A stretch of 41,525 bases of DNA. Origin: a virus. The position numbers were made by a program, and so were the translations under genes. Below are positions 1 to 7,156 of the stretch, in pieces. Location of the stretch: positions 1 through 41,525 of IMG/VR virus record IMGVR_UViG_3300020187_000072. One strand, 5' to 3'. The stretch's first letter is position 1. Each line of letters starts with the position of its first letter. Under the pieces are notes generated by a model. That model ran no database searches. It worked only from the letters and a program-made list of their open reading frames with translations, and was not told the DNA's origin.

Positions 1-32
1 TAAATGATTTACTATTTTAATTAAATCTTAAT

Positions 33-54
33 CCCACCCTTCGGGGTGGGTTTT
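33..54 (+). terminator. Rho-independent terminator upstream of the first gene
   Basis: A perfect 7-bp stem, CCCACCC (33-39) with GGGTGGG (44-50), is closed by a TTCG tetraloop on a C-G pair and followed by four T. It ends 12 bases before the first start codon. It probably ends a rightward transcript entering from outside the window; the T tract is short, so termination may be partial and the replication cluster could be read through. Confidence 0.8.
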
Positions 55-65
55 AATTACAAACT

Positions 66-656
66 ATGAAAACAAAAACAGATAAATATCAAGTGCTCGA
101 TATAATCTCAGAGGTTATAGAAAAAAAACATAAAGTAGATGATCAATATATATTTCAAGACACAAGAAAAAGAGAGGTGTGTGATTTAAGAAAAGTGTTT
201 TTTTACTTAGCAACTAGATTCACAAATCTTCCTTTACAGGATATAGGAAACTACTCTAAACACAGAGGTCGTGGCAGCGCTCACAATCATGCGACTATAA
301 TCTATAGCTCAAAATTAGTTAAAGATTGGATTTCAATCGACAAAGAATATAAAGAGTATATAGGTGAAATAGAAAACGAAGTAAAATACTTTGTGGATTA
401 TGAGCAATACAGGTACGATGAATCAAACAAGTACAAAAAAAAGATTGCAAAGAAAATTTACCATGAAGAAGACATTGTGTTTTTAACGAAATACAGTGAA
501 ATTACAGAAAAACTATACAAAAACAGAGAGTTTATTGATAACTTGGCGGATACTATCAATGAGCTTATAACAAATAAAGAAGAAAACAATGAAAGGGTAT
601 ATCAAGCTTCACAGGAGGATTCTCGATTGGGAATGGTACAAGGACTCCAATACTAA
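66..656 (+). CDS. DnaA domain IV-like DNA-binding protein (no AAA+ domain)
   Basis: This 196-residue protein matches the C-terminal DNA-binding domain of the replication initiator DnaA. Residues about 15-105 hold the helical region with the pattern REVxDLRKxxxYLAxRxTNLxLxxIG, and the signature loop-helix at 60-82 has NHATIIY where bacterial DnaA has DHTTV-type residues that read the DnaA box. The AAA+ ATPase module and domains I-II are absent, so it cannot form an ATP-driven initiator filament by itself. In context, directly before a replisome-organiser-like gene and a primase-helicase, it may bind the phage origin and recruit host or phage factors, or compete with host DnaA; that role is inferred. 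The tail after residue 105 is Lys/Glu-rich and unassigned. Its last 68 bases also encode the start of the next gene. Confidence 0.8.
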   Translation: MKTKTDKYQVLDIISEVIEKKHKVDDQYIFQDTRKREVCDLRKVFFYLATRFTNLPLQDIGNYSKHRGRGSAHNHATIIYSSKLVKDWISIDKEYKEYIGEIENEVKYFVDYEQYRYDESNKYKKKIAKKIYHEEDIVFLTKYSEITEKLYKNREFIDNLADTINELITNKEENNERVYQASQEDSRLGMVQGLQY

Positions 657-1335
657 AATTATATTCATACACTTACTATTAAATGCCTGCTACGACGATT
701 GTAGATTTATGGGCAAAGCTGTGGCTAAAGGGGAATACATTACGTCTCTTAATAGGATTTCTGTTGATCTGGACATACCAATCAGAAAGGTAAGAACAGC
801 TATAAAAAGGCTTAAACAAACGGGAGAAATAGACACGCAAACGACAAATAAATATACCAAGGTAACTATCTGTAACTATGAGAGTTATCAAGTTGAGGAG
901 CGTAAAACTAAAAAGAAAACGACAAGCAAACGACAAACAAGTGTCAAGCAAGCGACAGAGATAAATAAGAATATAATAAAACAAGAAAATAAAAATAACA
1001 TATTTTTAACTGATTGTCTTAATTCTGCAACTTGGGCTGAAGTTGTTTGTATGCAAAACTCAATTAACAAAGAGTCTTTAGATAAAGCATTGGATACGTT
1101 TCACAATCATCTGATAATGACTGACGAAATTAAAAACTCAATAAAAGACTATAAGTCTCATTTTGTTAATTGGCTCAAATACAACAAAGTTGATGCTATA
1201 AAGAACTCTGGTAGCTATAAATGGAAATGGAAAGGTCAAAGCACCAAGAGTGGAACTAAGACTGAATTAGAGAAAGATAAGAAATTTTACGATCAACCAG
1301 GATTTGACTTTAAAATAATACAAAATGGACATTAA
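589..1335 (+). CDS. Replisome-organiser-like protein with N-terminal winged helix
   Basis: The 248-residue product opens with the pattern GYIKLHRRILDWEWYKD followed by an IFIHLLLNA helix, a KGEYITS turn, an HTH (ISVDLDIPIRKVRTAIKRL) and a beta wing ending in ICNYESYQ. This is the layout of phage replication-initiation proteins of the lambda O-N/DnaD-like winged-helix group, which bind the origin and help load the helicase. A basic, low-complexity linker (about 103-125) leads to a helical C-terminal part (about 135-205) that may correspond to a helicase-contact domain. The conserved region begins at the first residue, so the start at 589 is preferred despite its 68-bp overlap with the gene before. 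It overlaps the primase-helicase gene by 11 bp, pointing to coupled translation. The function is inferred from fold pattern and neighbours. Confidence 0.65.
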   Translation: MKGYIKLHRRILDWEWYKDSNTKIIFIHLLLNACYDDCRFMGKAVAKGEYITSLNRISVDLDIPIRKVRTAIKRLKQTGEIDTQTTNKYTKVTICNYESYQVEERKTKKKTTSKRQTSVKQATEINKNIIKQENKNNIFLTDCLNSATWAEVVCMQNSINKESLDKALDTFHNHLIMTDEIKNSIKDYKSHFVNWLKYNKVDAIKNSGSYKWKWKGQSTKSGTKTELEKDKKFYDQPGFDFKIIQNGH

Positions 1336-3082
1336 CGGATTTAAAATAAAAGACTACAACATTTACAAGCTAGATACAAAATCTAAAAAATCAACATGTC
1401 CTAAATGTTCATCAAGTAGAAAGAAAAAGACTCAAAAATGTTTGATGCTAGATTGGGATAGGGGTCTTGGAACTTGTCAACATTGTGGAGAGGTTTTACA
1501 GCTACATACTTACGAAAAAGAAGCTGAATACACTTACGAGGCACCTGTGCTACGCAAAGTAAATAAACCTGGAGATAACATGATTGAATGGTTCAAGAGT
1601 AGAGGTATTACAAGCCAAACTTTAGATAAGTTAGATGTGACCGCAGGATTAGAATATATGCCTCAAGTAAGCAAAGAGGTGAATGTAATCATGTTTAAGT
1701 ATAACTATAAGGGAAAGTTGGTAAATGTAAAATACAGAGATGCACAGAAAAACTTTAAGCTCTATAAAGGAGCAAAGAAGATTTGCTATAACATGGATTC
1801 AATTATAGGTAAAGACGAATGTGTCATTGTAGAAGGCGAAATAGATTGTCTTTCGTTTGTAGAAGCTGGTGTTGAAAACGTTGTTAGTGTTCCAAATGGG
1901 TTTACAGCAACAGGTCAAATAAACTTAGATTACCTCAACGATTTGTATTATCACTTTGAAGATAAGAAAAAAATATACGTTTGTGTTGATGCTGACGAAG
2001 CTGGCGAGAACGGGAAGAAAGAACTCATAAGGAGGTTTGGTTCAGAAAAGGTTTATTTATGCGATTTAAAGGACTGTAAAGATGCGAATGAGTACTTAAT
2101 CAAGTATGGCTCTGAAAGTCTAAGGAACGTCATAAAAACAGCAATACCATGCCCAATAGAAAATGTACTAAGAGTTTCTGATATGGAGGCTGACTTAGAT
2201 GAATTTTATAAAGGCGGTGTTAAGAATGGTTTTAAAATTGGTTTAGATGGATTTGACTCTATATTCTCAACATACACAAAGCAATTTGTAGTAGTAACTG
2301 GATTTCCAAGTAGTGGTAAGTCGGACTTTGTGGACCAAATGACTATAGGATACAATATGATGTACGGATGGAAAACAGCTTATGCTTCAACAGAAAACTA
2401 CCCGCAATACCTACATGTTGACAAGTTAATAAGAAAACTATATGGAAATACTCCAGAGTACAAAGACACTAAAACAGAATCATGGAGAAGGTGCGTAAAC
2501 CATATTAATAAAAACTTTTGCTTTATTAACTATGAAGACGGATTTGATTTAGACAAGGTATTAAAAAAAGGAGAAGAGCTTGTAAGAAGGGTTGGTATAA
2601 GATGTCTTGTTATTGACCCATACAACAAGATAAGAGACAAATCAAATATGAATCTAAGTATAACTGACTATACAAATGCTTATTTGAATAAAATAGATAA
2701 TTTTTGTAAAAAAAATGACGTTGTATGTATTCTTGTAGCTCACCCAACAAAACCTCAAAATGATAAAGGTAAATTAATTGAGCCAACATTCTACGATGTG
2801 AAGGGTGGAGGTGAATTTTACGACATGAGTCCTCACGGAATATTAGTACATCGTGATTTTGAGGCAGGTACAGTAAAGATTAAGGTATTGAAAGTAAAGT
2901 TTGCGAATCTTGGAGAGAATCAAGCTCATGTAGATTATTGTTGGAATGTAAACAACGGAAGATACACAGATTTAAGGGATGGATCACCTGTATGGGACAA
3001 CACAAATTGGTTGACAGAAAAAGGCAATCCTTATGAATTAACAAAAAGTTTAGATGTTGAATTTAAAAAACTAGAATTATGA
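1325..3082 (+). CDS. T7 gp4-type bifunctional DNA primase-helicase
   Basis: This 585-residue enzyme unwinds the replication fork and lays RNA primers. An N-terminal zinc-binding module has Cys pairs at 25/28 and 51/54. A TOPRIM primase domain follows, with VEGEID at 169-174 and DADEAG at 222-227 supplying acidic metal ligands. The C-terminal RecA-like SF4 (DnaB-type) helicase has Walker A GFPSSGKS at 326-333, a STEN segment at 355-358 with the likely catalytic Glu, Walker B LVID at 428-431, the VAHPTKP segment at 471-477 and the GGGEFYDMS...LVHR region at 494-510. All key residues of both activities seem present. The length fits the T7 gp4 family. It lies between the replisome-organiser-like gene (11-bp overlap) and a 3D-domain gene (ATGA overlap). 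No DNA polymerase gene is in the window. Confidence 0.93.
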   Translation: MDINGFKIKDYNIYKLDTKSKKSTCPKCSSSRKKKTQKCLMLDWDRGLGTCQHCGEVLQLHTYEKEAEYTYEAPVLRKVNKPGDNMIEWFKSRGITSQTLDKLDVTAGLEYMPQVSKEVNVIMFKYNYKGKLVNVKYRDAQKNFKLYKGAKKICYNMDSIIGKDECVIVEGEIDCLSFVEAGVENVVSVPNGFTATGQINLDYLNDLYYHFEDKKKIYVCVDADEAGENGKKELIRRFGSEKVYLCDLKDCKDANEYLIKYGSESLRNVIKTAIPCPIENVLRVSDMEADLDEFYKGGVKNGFKIGLDGFDSIFSTYTKQFVVVTGFPSSGKSDFVDQMTIGYNMMYGWKTAYASTENYPQYLHVDKLIRKLYGNTPEYKDTKTESWRRCVNHINKNFCFINYEDGFDLDKVLKKGEELVRRVGIRCLVIDPYNKIRDKSNMNLSITDYTNAYLNKIDNFCKKNDVVCILVAHPTKPQNDKGKLIEPTFYDVKGGGEFYDMSPHGILVHRDFEAGTVKIKVLKVKFANLGENQAHVDYCWNVNNGRYTDLRDGSPVWDNTNWLTEKGNPYELTKSLDVEFKKLEL

Positions 3083-3426
3083 AAACAATAGTATTAGCAA
3101 TTATGGTTACGGCAACAATTTACCATGCCGACCCAAAACAATGTAATGCAGATTACTTAACAACTGCATCATTAAAAAAAATTAATTCACAATCACCTGG
3201 ATCTCACAGATGGATAGCTGTTAGTAGAGATTTAGAAGAATACGGTTTTGTGTTTGGCGCAAAAGTATGTGTCGAAAACGCAGGAGACATGAATGGCGTA
3301 TGGACTGTAGAGGACAGAATGAATAAAAGATGGAAGAAGAGAATTGATTTTCTTGTTGATTACGACTTGAAAGGTGGTAAATGGGAAAACGTAAAAATAT
3401 CTTTGATACAAGATGAAGGATATTAG
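3079..3426 (+). CDS. Small 3D/RlpA-like double-psi beta-barrel protein
   Basis: The 115-residue product shows the short-barrel pattern of 3D (YabE/MltA-C-like) and RlpA-like proteins: a first strand TATIYHAD, then LTTAS, WIAVSRDL, a strand FGAKVCV, and GVWTVEDRMNKR followed by RIDFLV, with the paired Asp residues (VED and IDF) typical of the family. Such domains act on or bind peptidoglycan, so a cell-wall or lysis-related role is possible. There is no convincing signal peptide: the hydrophobic start (about 8 residues) runs straight into the first strand. The gene overlaps the helicase stop in an ATGA and overlaps the next gene by 14 bp, so it is expressed with replication genes, an odd place for a lysis protein. 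Fold assignment fairly good, function uncertain. Confidence 0.6.
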   Translation: MKTIVLAIMVTATIYHADPKQCNADYLTTASLKKINSQSPGSHRWIAVSRDLEEYGFVFGAKVCVENAGDMNGVWTVEDRMNKRWKKRIDFLVDYDLKGGKWENVKISLIQDEGY

Positions 3427-3634
3427 TAAAGTAGTTTCTGTTTGCATAAAAAACGATATAAAAGTTTATCCTGTTATTTATGATAAATACCACTTAAAAG
3501 TTGAGGTGGATTATGCAGGCAGAAAGAAAAAAGGAAAAGAGAAATACAACTGGAGAACTGAACAAAAACAGCTACAAGCTAAAATAATAGAACTATATGA
3601 AACAATTGCAAAAAGAATACAAGATCGGGAATAG
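3413..3634 (+). CDS. Small basic hypothetical protein
   Basis: This 73-residue Lys-rich protein has no recognised domain. The first half looks like beta strands (VVSVCIKNDIKVYPVIYD, LKVEVDYAG), the second half is one charged amphipathic helix rich in Lys, Gln and Glu. It starts inside the end of the 3D-domain gene and ends 38 bases inside the next gene, which supports it as a true member of the overlapping gene chain. The stop codon is TAG. A small nucleic-acid-binding or modulator role would fit the charge but is a guess. Confidence 0.6.
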   Translation: MKDISKVVSVCIKNDIKVYPVIYDKYHLKVEVDYAGRKKKGKEKYNWRTEQKQLQAKIIELYETIAKRIQDRE

Positions 3635-3896
3635 GAAATATATTTATAACGAAGATATTTTAAAAACATCTTACATAAAATATAAAGATTACTCTGATGA
3701 AGAGTTTGTGAAAAACATCATAGACATACTTCATTATGCCGTTTATGTGTGTTGGATAAAAGAAATAAGCTCTGATGATTGTTTGTCTGACGACGGAATA
3801 ATACACGAAATCGTTCATTTAGCACAAGAAAACACCAGAAAGTACTCAAATATTAAGAAAATACGAAGAAAGTTTAACAAAACTTTGGCTTTTTAA
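3597..3896 (+). CDS. Small hypothetical protein with an HExxH sequence
   Basis: A 99-residue protein of unknown function, mostly helical by appearance, with a central hydrophobic helix (about 38-54, including HYAVYVCWI). Residues 70-74 read HEIVH within the context GIIHEIVHLA, which matches the zinc-metallopeptidase pattern HExxH. In a protein this small, with no third ligand that can be named, the match could be chance. The gene overlaps the previous one by 38 bp and is followed by a 38-base gap, the first real gap in the cluster. No signal peptide is seen. Confidence 0.6.
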   Translation: MKQLQKEYKIGNRKYIYNEDILKTSYIKYKDYSDEEFVKNIIDILHYAVYVCWIKEISSDDCLSDDGIIHEIVHLAQENTRKYSNIKKIRRKFNKTLAF

Positions 3897-3934
3897 GAAA
3901 AATAAATTAAATTACCAAAAATTAACTCATTAAA

Positions 3935-4480
3935 ATGTTCGATTCAATAGTAGAAAGTGTAAAAAACAAATATACAGACAGAAGTATCCGTGGTATTGAA
4001 AAATATAAAACGACACTTGATAACAATGTGACTGATAATTTTTTACAACATCTTCAAGAAGAGTTAATGGATGCAACATTGTATATAGAAAAAGAATTAT
4101 CTGTTAAAGATTCAAAACTTGAAATGGTTAGAAAATTTAACAAGGTGTTTAATATATCTACTTTAAAAACTCCTTCATTAATTAGCGAAGAAGATCACAA
4201 GCTAAAGTATCAATTAATGTTGGAAGAGCTTGATGAATATAAAGACGCTTGTAAGTCTGAGGATGTTGTAGAGATTGCAGATGCTGTTGTAGATATGATG
4301 TATATATTATATGGAATTATACTGTCTCATGGTTTATCTGATGTTATCTTTGACATGTTTGAAGAGGTTCATAAATCTAATATGAGTAAATTAGAGAATG
4401 GAAAAGTTTTAAGAAGAAATGATGGTAAAATTATGAAAGGATCTGAATACTTTAGACCTAATCTAAAACAATACCTTTAA
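3935..4480 (+). CDS. MazG/PRA-PH-like nucleotide pyrophosphohydrolase, two-part
   Basis: This 181-residue protein belongs with the all-alpha NTP pyrophosphohydrolases. The C-terminal part (about 65-175) has the metal-binding helix pattern EELDEYKDA followed by EIADAVVDMMYILYG, then HGLSDVIFDMFEEVHKSNMSKL and DGKIMKGSEYFRP, closely resembling phage and bacterial phosphoribosyl-ATP-pyrophosphatase-like proteins. The N-terminal part (about 1-55) has a second short motif, HLQEELMDATLYIEK, typical of small stand-alone phage proteins of the same superfamily, so the gene looks like a fusion of two MazG-like modules. The enzyme would hydrolyse (d)NTPs to NMPs plus pyrophosphate, either adjusting precursors for replication or lowering stress signals; substrate unknown. 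It begins after a 38-base AT-rich gap, and its stop abuts the next start. Confidence 0.8.
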   Translation: MFDSIVESVKNKYTDRSIRGIEKYKTTLDNNVTDNFLQHLQEELMDATLYIEKELSVKDSKLEMVRKFNKVFNISTLKTPSLISEEDHKLKYQLMLEELDEYKDACKSEDVVEIADAVVDMMYILYGIILSHGLSDVIFDMFEEVHKSNMSKLENGKVLRRNDGKIMKGSEYFRPNLKQYL

Positions 4481-4717
4481 ATGGAAGAATTAACTAAATT
4501 TATTGATAAAATATTAGGCTACAAGACGTGGTCTGAAAAAAGAAAAATAGACACTTTACTTGAATACGACTGTGGTCTGTATACTAATCTAGGTTTAGAG
4601 TCTACTAAAAAAGAAAGAACGGAAACAAAAAGAAAATCAAGAGCCATTTATAGAGCAATCAAAACTATAAATAAAACGGAAGGAGATAGATTTTTGTATC
4701 ATTTAGACAAAGAATAA
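4481..4717 (+). CDS. Small basic hypothetical protein
   Basis: A 78-residue, strongly charged helical protein (many Lys, Arg, Glu) with no recognised domain. The middle segment TKKERTETKRKSRAIYRAIK is very basic, so binding to nucleic acid is conceivable but unproven. Its start follows the MazG-like gene stop without a gap, and its TAA stop overlaps the next ATG (TAATG), consistent with translational coupling. Confidence 0.6.
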   Translation: MEELTKFIDKILGYKTWSEKRKIDTLLEYDCGLYTNLGLESTKKERTETKRKSRAIYRAIKTINKTEGDRFLYHLDKE

Positions 4718-4887
4718 TGGCATCTGCTTCTCGTCAAGTATATTTAAACAATGTTTTTAATCGTATGCACGAGAAGTTAAACGACGCTTATGAACATGTT
4801 CATGATGGAGATTTTGAAGAGTCTAAAAACACGGTGAATTCTTTAATTTACGACTTAAGACAACTTAAAAAATCCATGGATCCATGA
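4717..4887 (+). CDS. Very small acidic hypothetical protein (56 aa)
   Basis: An intact 56-codon frame begins at ATG 4717 (TAATG overlap with the previous stop) and ends at TGA 4885-4887, overlapping the next start as ATGA. The product is mainly helical: a first helix with VYLNNVFNRMHEKLNDAYEHV and a second with FEESKNTVNSLIYDLRQLKKS, joined by an HDGDF turn, like a helical hairpin. No function is recognised. It exactly fills the space between two coupled genes, which is the main support for it being real. Confidence 0.65.
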   Translation: MASASRQVYLNNVFNRMHEKLNDAYEHVHDGDFEESKNTVNSLIYDLRQLKKSMDP

Positions 4888-5984
4888 GTAAAAAAAGAGT
4901 TAGACTAAACAAAGAAGAAGCGATAGCTTTAGGCTTAGAAGTAAAAGAAACAGAGCAAGGTAGAAAAACTTTTAGAGCCTATATAGATATTGAGTCTCAA
5001 CAAAAACTAAATCAAGTAAGACATCAAGGTGTTGCTGATTACTGTAAAGAAAGAGGTATTGATTTCAATAGTGTTAGTCAGTACTGGGACAAAACAAAAG
5101 AGTATTCAGTACAAGTAAGACCTACTATAGTTTCATACAACGATATATCTAGGCAGATAATCGAGGAGATGAAGATTTACTCTCCAAAGTATCCTTCAGT
5201 AAAAAGAAAAAACAAAAAAGACCCTCACTTATTAGTTATAGATCCAGCTGATGTACATATTGGGAAGTTGTCCACGTCTTTCGAGACTGGTGAAGATTAT
5301 AATTCTGAAATAGCTATACAAAGAGTTAGGGATGGTGTTCAAGGAATATTAAATAAGTCTGCTGGTTTTGAAGTAGATAAATTCTTGTTAATAATAGGTA
5401 ACGATATATTACACATAGACACTCCTAAAAGACAAACTACCTCTGGAACACCTCAAGATACTGATGGGATGTGGTACGAAAGTTTTTTAAAAGCAAAAGC
5501 TATTTATGTTGAGGTTATAGAAACACTTATGTCTATAGCAGATGTTCATGTAACATACAATCCTAGTAATCATGATTACACTAACGGATTCTTTTTAGCT
5601 GACGTTATTACAACTTGGTTTAGGAAATCTAAAAACGTAACTTTTGATTCTAGTATAAGTCATAGAAAATATTTTAAATATGGGTCTAACCTAATAGGAA
5701 CGACTCACGGAGATGGTGCAAAGAACAATGATTTACCTTTACTTATGGCTGTAGAAGCTAAAGATGAGTGGTCACAATCACAACATAGGTACGTTTATAC
5801 ACATCATGTTCATCATAAAAACGCAAAAGATTACGCAGGTGTAACAGTAGAAAGTTTAAGAAGTCCGTCTGGAACAGATAGTTGGCATCATAGAAATGGA
5901 TATCAGCATGCTCCAAAAGCAATTGAAGGGTTTTTACATCACCCAGAATTTGGTCAAGTAGCTAGATTAACACATATATTTTAA
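4884..5984 (+). CDS. Calcineurin-like metallophosphoesterase
   Basis: The 366-residue protein has the five blocks of the binuclear-metal phosphoesterase superfamily (Mre11/SbcD, calcineurin-like): DxH at 123-125 (ADVHIGK), GND at 172-174, an SNHD block at 228-231 in place of GNHD, THGD at 274-277 and a His-rich THHVHH at 306-311. The metal-ligand and catalytic His residues appear complete, so an active phosphodiesterase, phosphatase or nuclease is likely. The N-terminal 110 residues are basic; about 45-70 could form an HTH-like element, suggesting DNA contact. Related proteins are common in phage replication clusters, but the substrate is not known. The start overlaps the previous stop by ATGA. 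Confidence 0.85.
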   Translation: MSKKRVRLNKEEAIALGLEVKETEQGRKTFRAYIDIESQQKLNQVRHQGVADYCKERGIDFNSVSQYWDKTKEYSVQVRPTIVSYNDISRQIIEEMKIYSPKYPSVKRKNKKDPHLLVIDPADVHIGKLSTSFETGEDYNSEIAIQRVRDGVQGILNKSAGFEVDKFLLIIGNDILHIDTPKRQTTSGTPQDTDGMWYESFLKAKAIYVEVIETLMSIADVHVTYNPSNHDYTNGFFLADVITTWFRKSKNVTFDSSISHRKYFKYGSNLIGTTHGDGAKNNDLPLLMAVEAKDEWSQSQHRYVYTHHVHHKNAKDYAGVTVESLRSPSGTDSWHHRNGYQHAPKAIEGFLHHPEFGQVARLTHIF

Positions 5985-5985
5985 A

Positions 5986-6162
5986 ATGGAAGAAGGTTGG
6001 TATTTATTGTCGTTAAGTTTCAGATGGCCTCACGAAGGGGTTGTCTTAGGGTTTGAGGTTTGGGAGCCTAATGAACATGAACAATACTGGTCTTTAAAGC
6101 TTCATTTATTGTTAGTAACTATTAACTATGATTTTGGGGAAGATGGTACACAAAGAGAATAA
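5986..6162 (+). CDS. Very small hypothetical protein (58 aa)
   Basis: A complete 58-codon frame from ATG 5986 to TAA 6160-6162, one base after the phosphoesterase stop. The protein is rich in Trp, Leu and acidic residues and reads like a small all-beta protein: WYLLSLSFRWP, VVLGFEVWEP, YWSLKLHLLLVTINYDFG. This alternating pattern and the position directly in the gene chain make it plausible; no function is recognised. It is the last gene before the internal terminator. Confidence 0.55.
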   Translation: MEEGWYLLSLSFRWPHEGVVLGFEVWEPNEHEQYWSLKLHLLLVTINYDFGEDGTQRE

Positions 6163-6210
6163 TTAAGTATCTTTATAATGTTAAAGATTACCCAATCTGT
6201 TTTCATAACA

Positions 6211-6251
6211 AACCCTAGACTTCGGCCAAGAAATAGTCTAGGGTTTTTTTT
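6211..6251 (+). terminator. Rho-independent terminator within the rightward cluster
   Basis: A perfect 10-bp stem, AACCCTAGAC (6211-6220) with GTCTAGGGTT (6236-6245), encloses a 15-base loop that includes a TTC/GAA mini-stem. It runs into eight T residues (6244-6251). Orientation fits termination of rightward transcripts after the small gene ending at 6162. It lies within the nominal upstream extension of the following gene, which helps fix that gene's start at 6265. Confidence 0.85.
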
Positions 6252-6264
6252 ATTAAATTTGTTT

Positions 6265-6717
6265 ATGGACTATAAGAAGAAACTTTTTGTAAATAAGGAA
6301 TTAAGTGACGAAGACCTTGATTATGCAAGAGAAGCTTTAAAGAAAGTGGATTTAATTGAGCACTTAAAAGATTCTTTTGTATACGTTACTGTAGATAAGG
6401 AAGATGGAGTTCAAGTTGTGAGTGCTAAAGATGAGTACGTTTATTTGGTTTCTAAAGAATATTATATTGACAATAAAATGTCAATGGAGTATTTAAAAAG
6501 AAGATATGAAATAAACAACAAACTAAAAGAAACTCTTTACTGGATGGGATTAAACAATTTAAAAAAGTTTATTCCTGTTATTTCAGATAATGGTATAGAA
6601 AAAAAATATTCAGAAAAAGCTGTTTATGCAGAAAGCGCTCCAGAAGCAGTTAATATAATGGATAATATGGACCAACATGATTACATGTATTTAGAGGACG
6701 TAGATGAAGAGATATAA
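6265..6717 (+). CDS. Acidic hypothetical protein, start corrected to 6265
   Basis: The frame is open from an ATG at 6178, but the segment 6178-6264 contains the terminator hairpin and would encode an unrelated tail, so the ATG at 6265 (product starting MDYKKKLF, 150 residues) is the likely start. The protein is helical and acidic with no recognised domain; it contains DEDLDYAREALKKVD, a beta-like stretch SFVYVTVD, EYVYLVSKEYY, and an acidic C-terminus ending YLEDVDEEI. The residues LKRRYEINNKLKETLYWMG could be a helical pair. It overlaps the nuclease gene by 14 bp, so the two are probably translated together. Confidence 0.65.
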   Translation: MDYKKKLFVNKELSDEDLDYAREALKKVDLIEHLKDSFVYVTVDKEDGVQVVSAKDEYVYLVSKEYYIDNKMSMEYLKRRYEINNKLKETLYWMGLNNLKKFIPVISDNGIEKKYSEKAVYAESAPEAVNIMDNMDQHDYMYLEDVDEEI

Positions 6718-7156
6718 AAAGAATAAGCAAATAACTAGAGCAACTAAAACAGTTATTGACGGAATACAATTTCAATCAAGACTAGAGTCTCACATGTATT
6801 TATTATTAAAGGCAAATGAAATAAGTAACGGATACGAAACACATCAATTCACAATCATTGACGGATTTCTGAGCGAACATTCTTCTTACGAAAAAACACC
6901 TAAAAAGAAATTTCTACACGATAAAGGTTATAAAAAAATATTACCCATAAGATATACTCCTGATTTTGTTGATACTCAAGTACCTCCAAGATATATTATA
7001 GAGTGTAAAGGAAACCCAAATGAGAGATTTCCTATGGTTTGGAAATTATTTAAAAGACACCTCAACTTAAAAGGCTGGTCTCCAGATTTATTTGTACCCA
7101 GAAACCAGAAAGATTGTCAAGAGGTAATAAATATTATAAAAGAAAAATATTATTAA
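6704..7156 (+). CDS. PD-(D/E)XK nuclease (T7 endonuclease I / DUF1064-like)
   Basis: A 150-residue basic protein with the restriction-endonuclease-like core: Glu28 in a helix (QSRLESHMYLLLKANEI), Asp87 in RYTPDFV, then beta strand YIIECKG with E100-x-K102, followed by a helix FPMVWKLFKRHL. This E...PD...ExK order fits phage Holliday-junction resolvase-like and DUF1064-type nucleases, which cut branched DNA in replication, recombination or packaging. Which DNA structure it cuts cannot be told from sequence. It is the last rightward gene; its TAA overlaps the stop of the leftward giant gene on the other strand by 3 bp. Confidence 0.75.
   Translation: MKRYKKNKQITRATKTVIDGIQFQSRLESHMYLLLKANEISNGYETHQFTIIDGFLSEHSSYEKTPKKKFLHDKGYKKILPIRYTPDFVDTQVPPRYIIECKGNPNERFPMVWKLFKRHLNLKGWSPDLFVPRNQKDCQEVINIIKEKYY

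Noticed and set aside
390-398. TGTGGATTA as a DnaA box and origin of replication
   Set aside because: It is a single one-mismatch match inside a coding region, without further boxes or an AT-rich unwinding stretch distinguishable in this AT-rich genome.
3079-3120. Signal peptide on the 3D-domain protein
   Set aside because: The hydrophobic stretch is too short and continues into the first strand of the barrel, with no cleavage-site pattern.
4876-4885. Palindrome ATGGATCCAT as an operator
   Set aside because: It is the junction of two overlapping genes and is explained by their start and stop codons; no second copy is seen.
6178-6264. N-terminal extension MLKITQSVF... of the gene ending at 6717
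   Set aside because: The segment is occupied by a strong terminator hairpin with T tract; the ATG at 6265 gives a sensible protein start.
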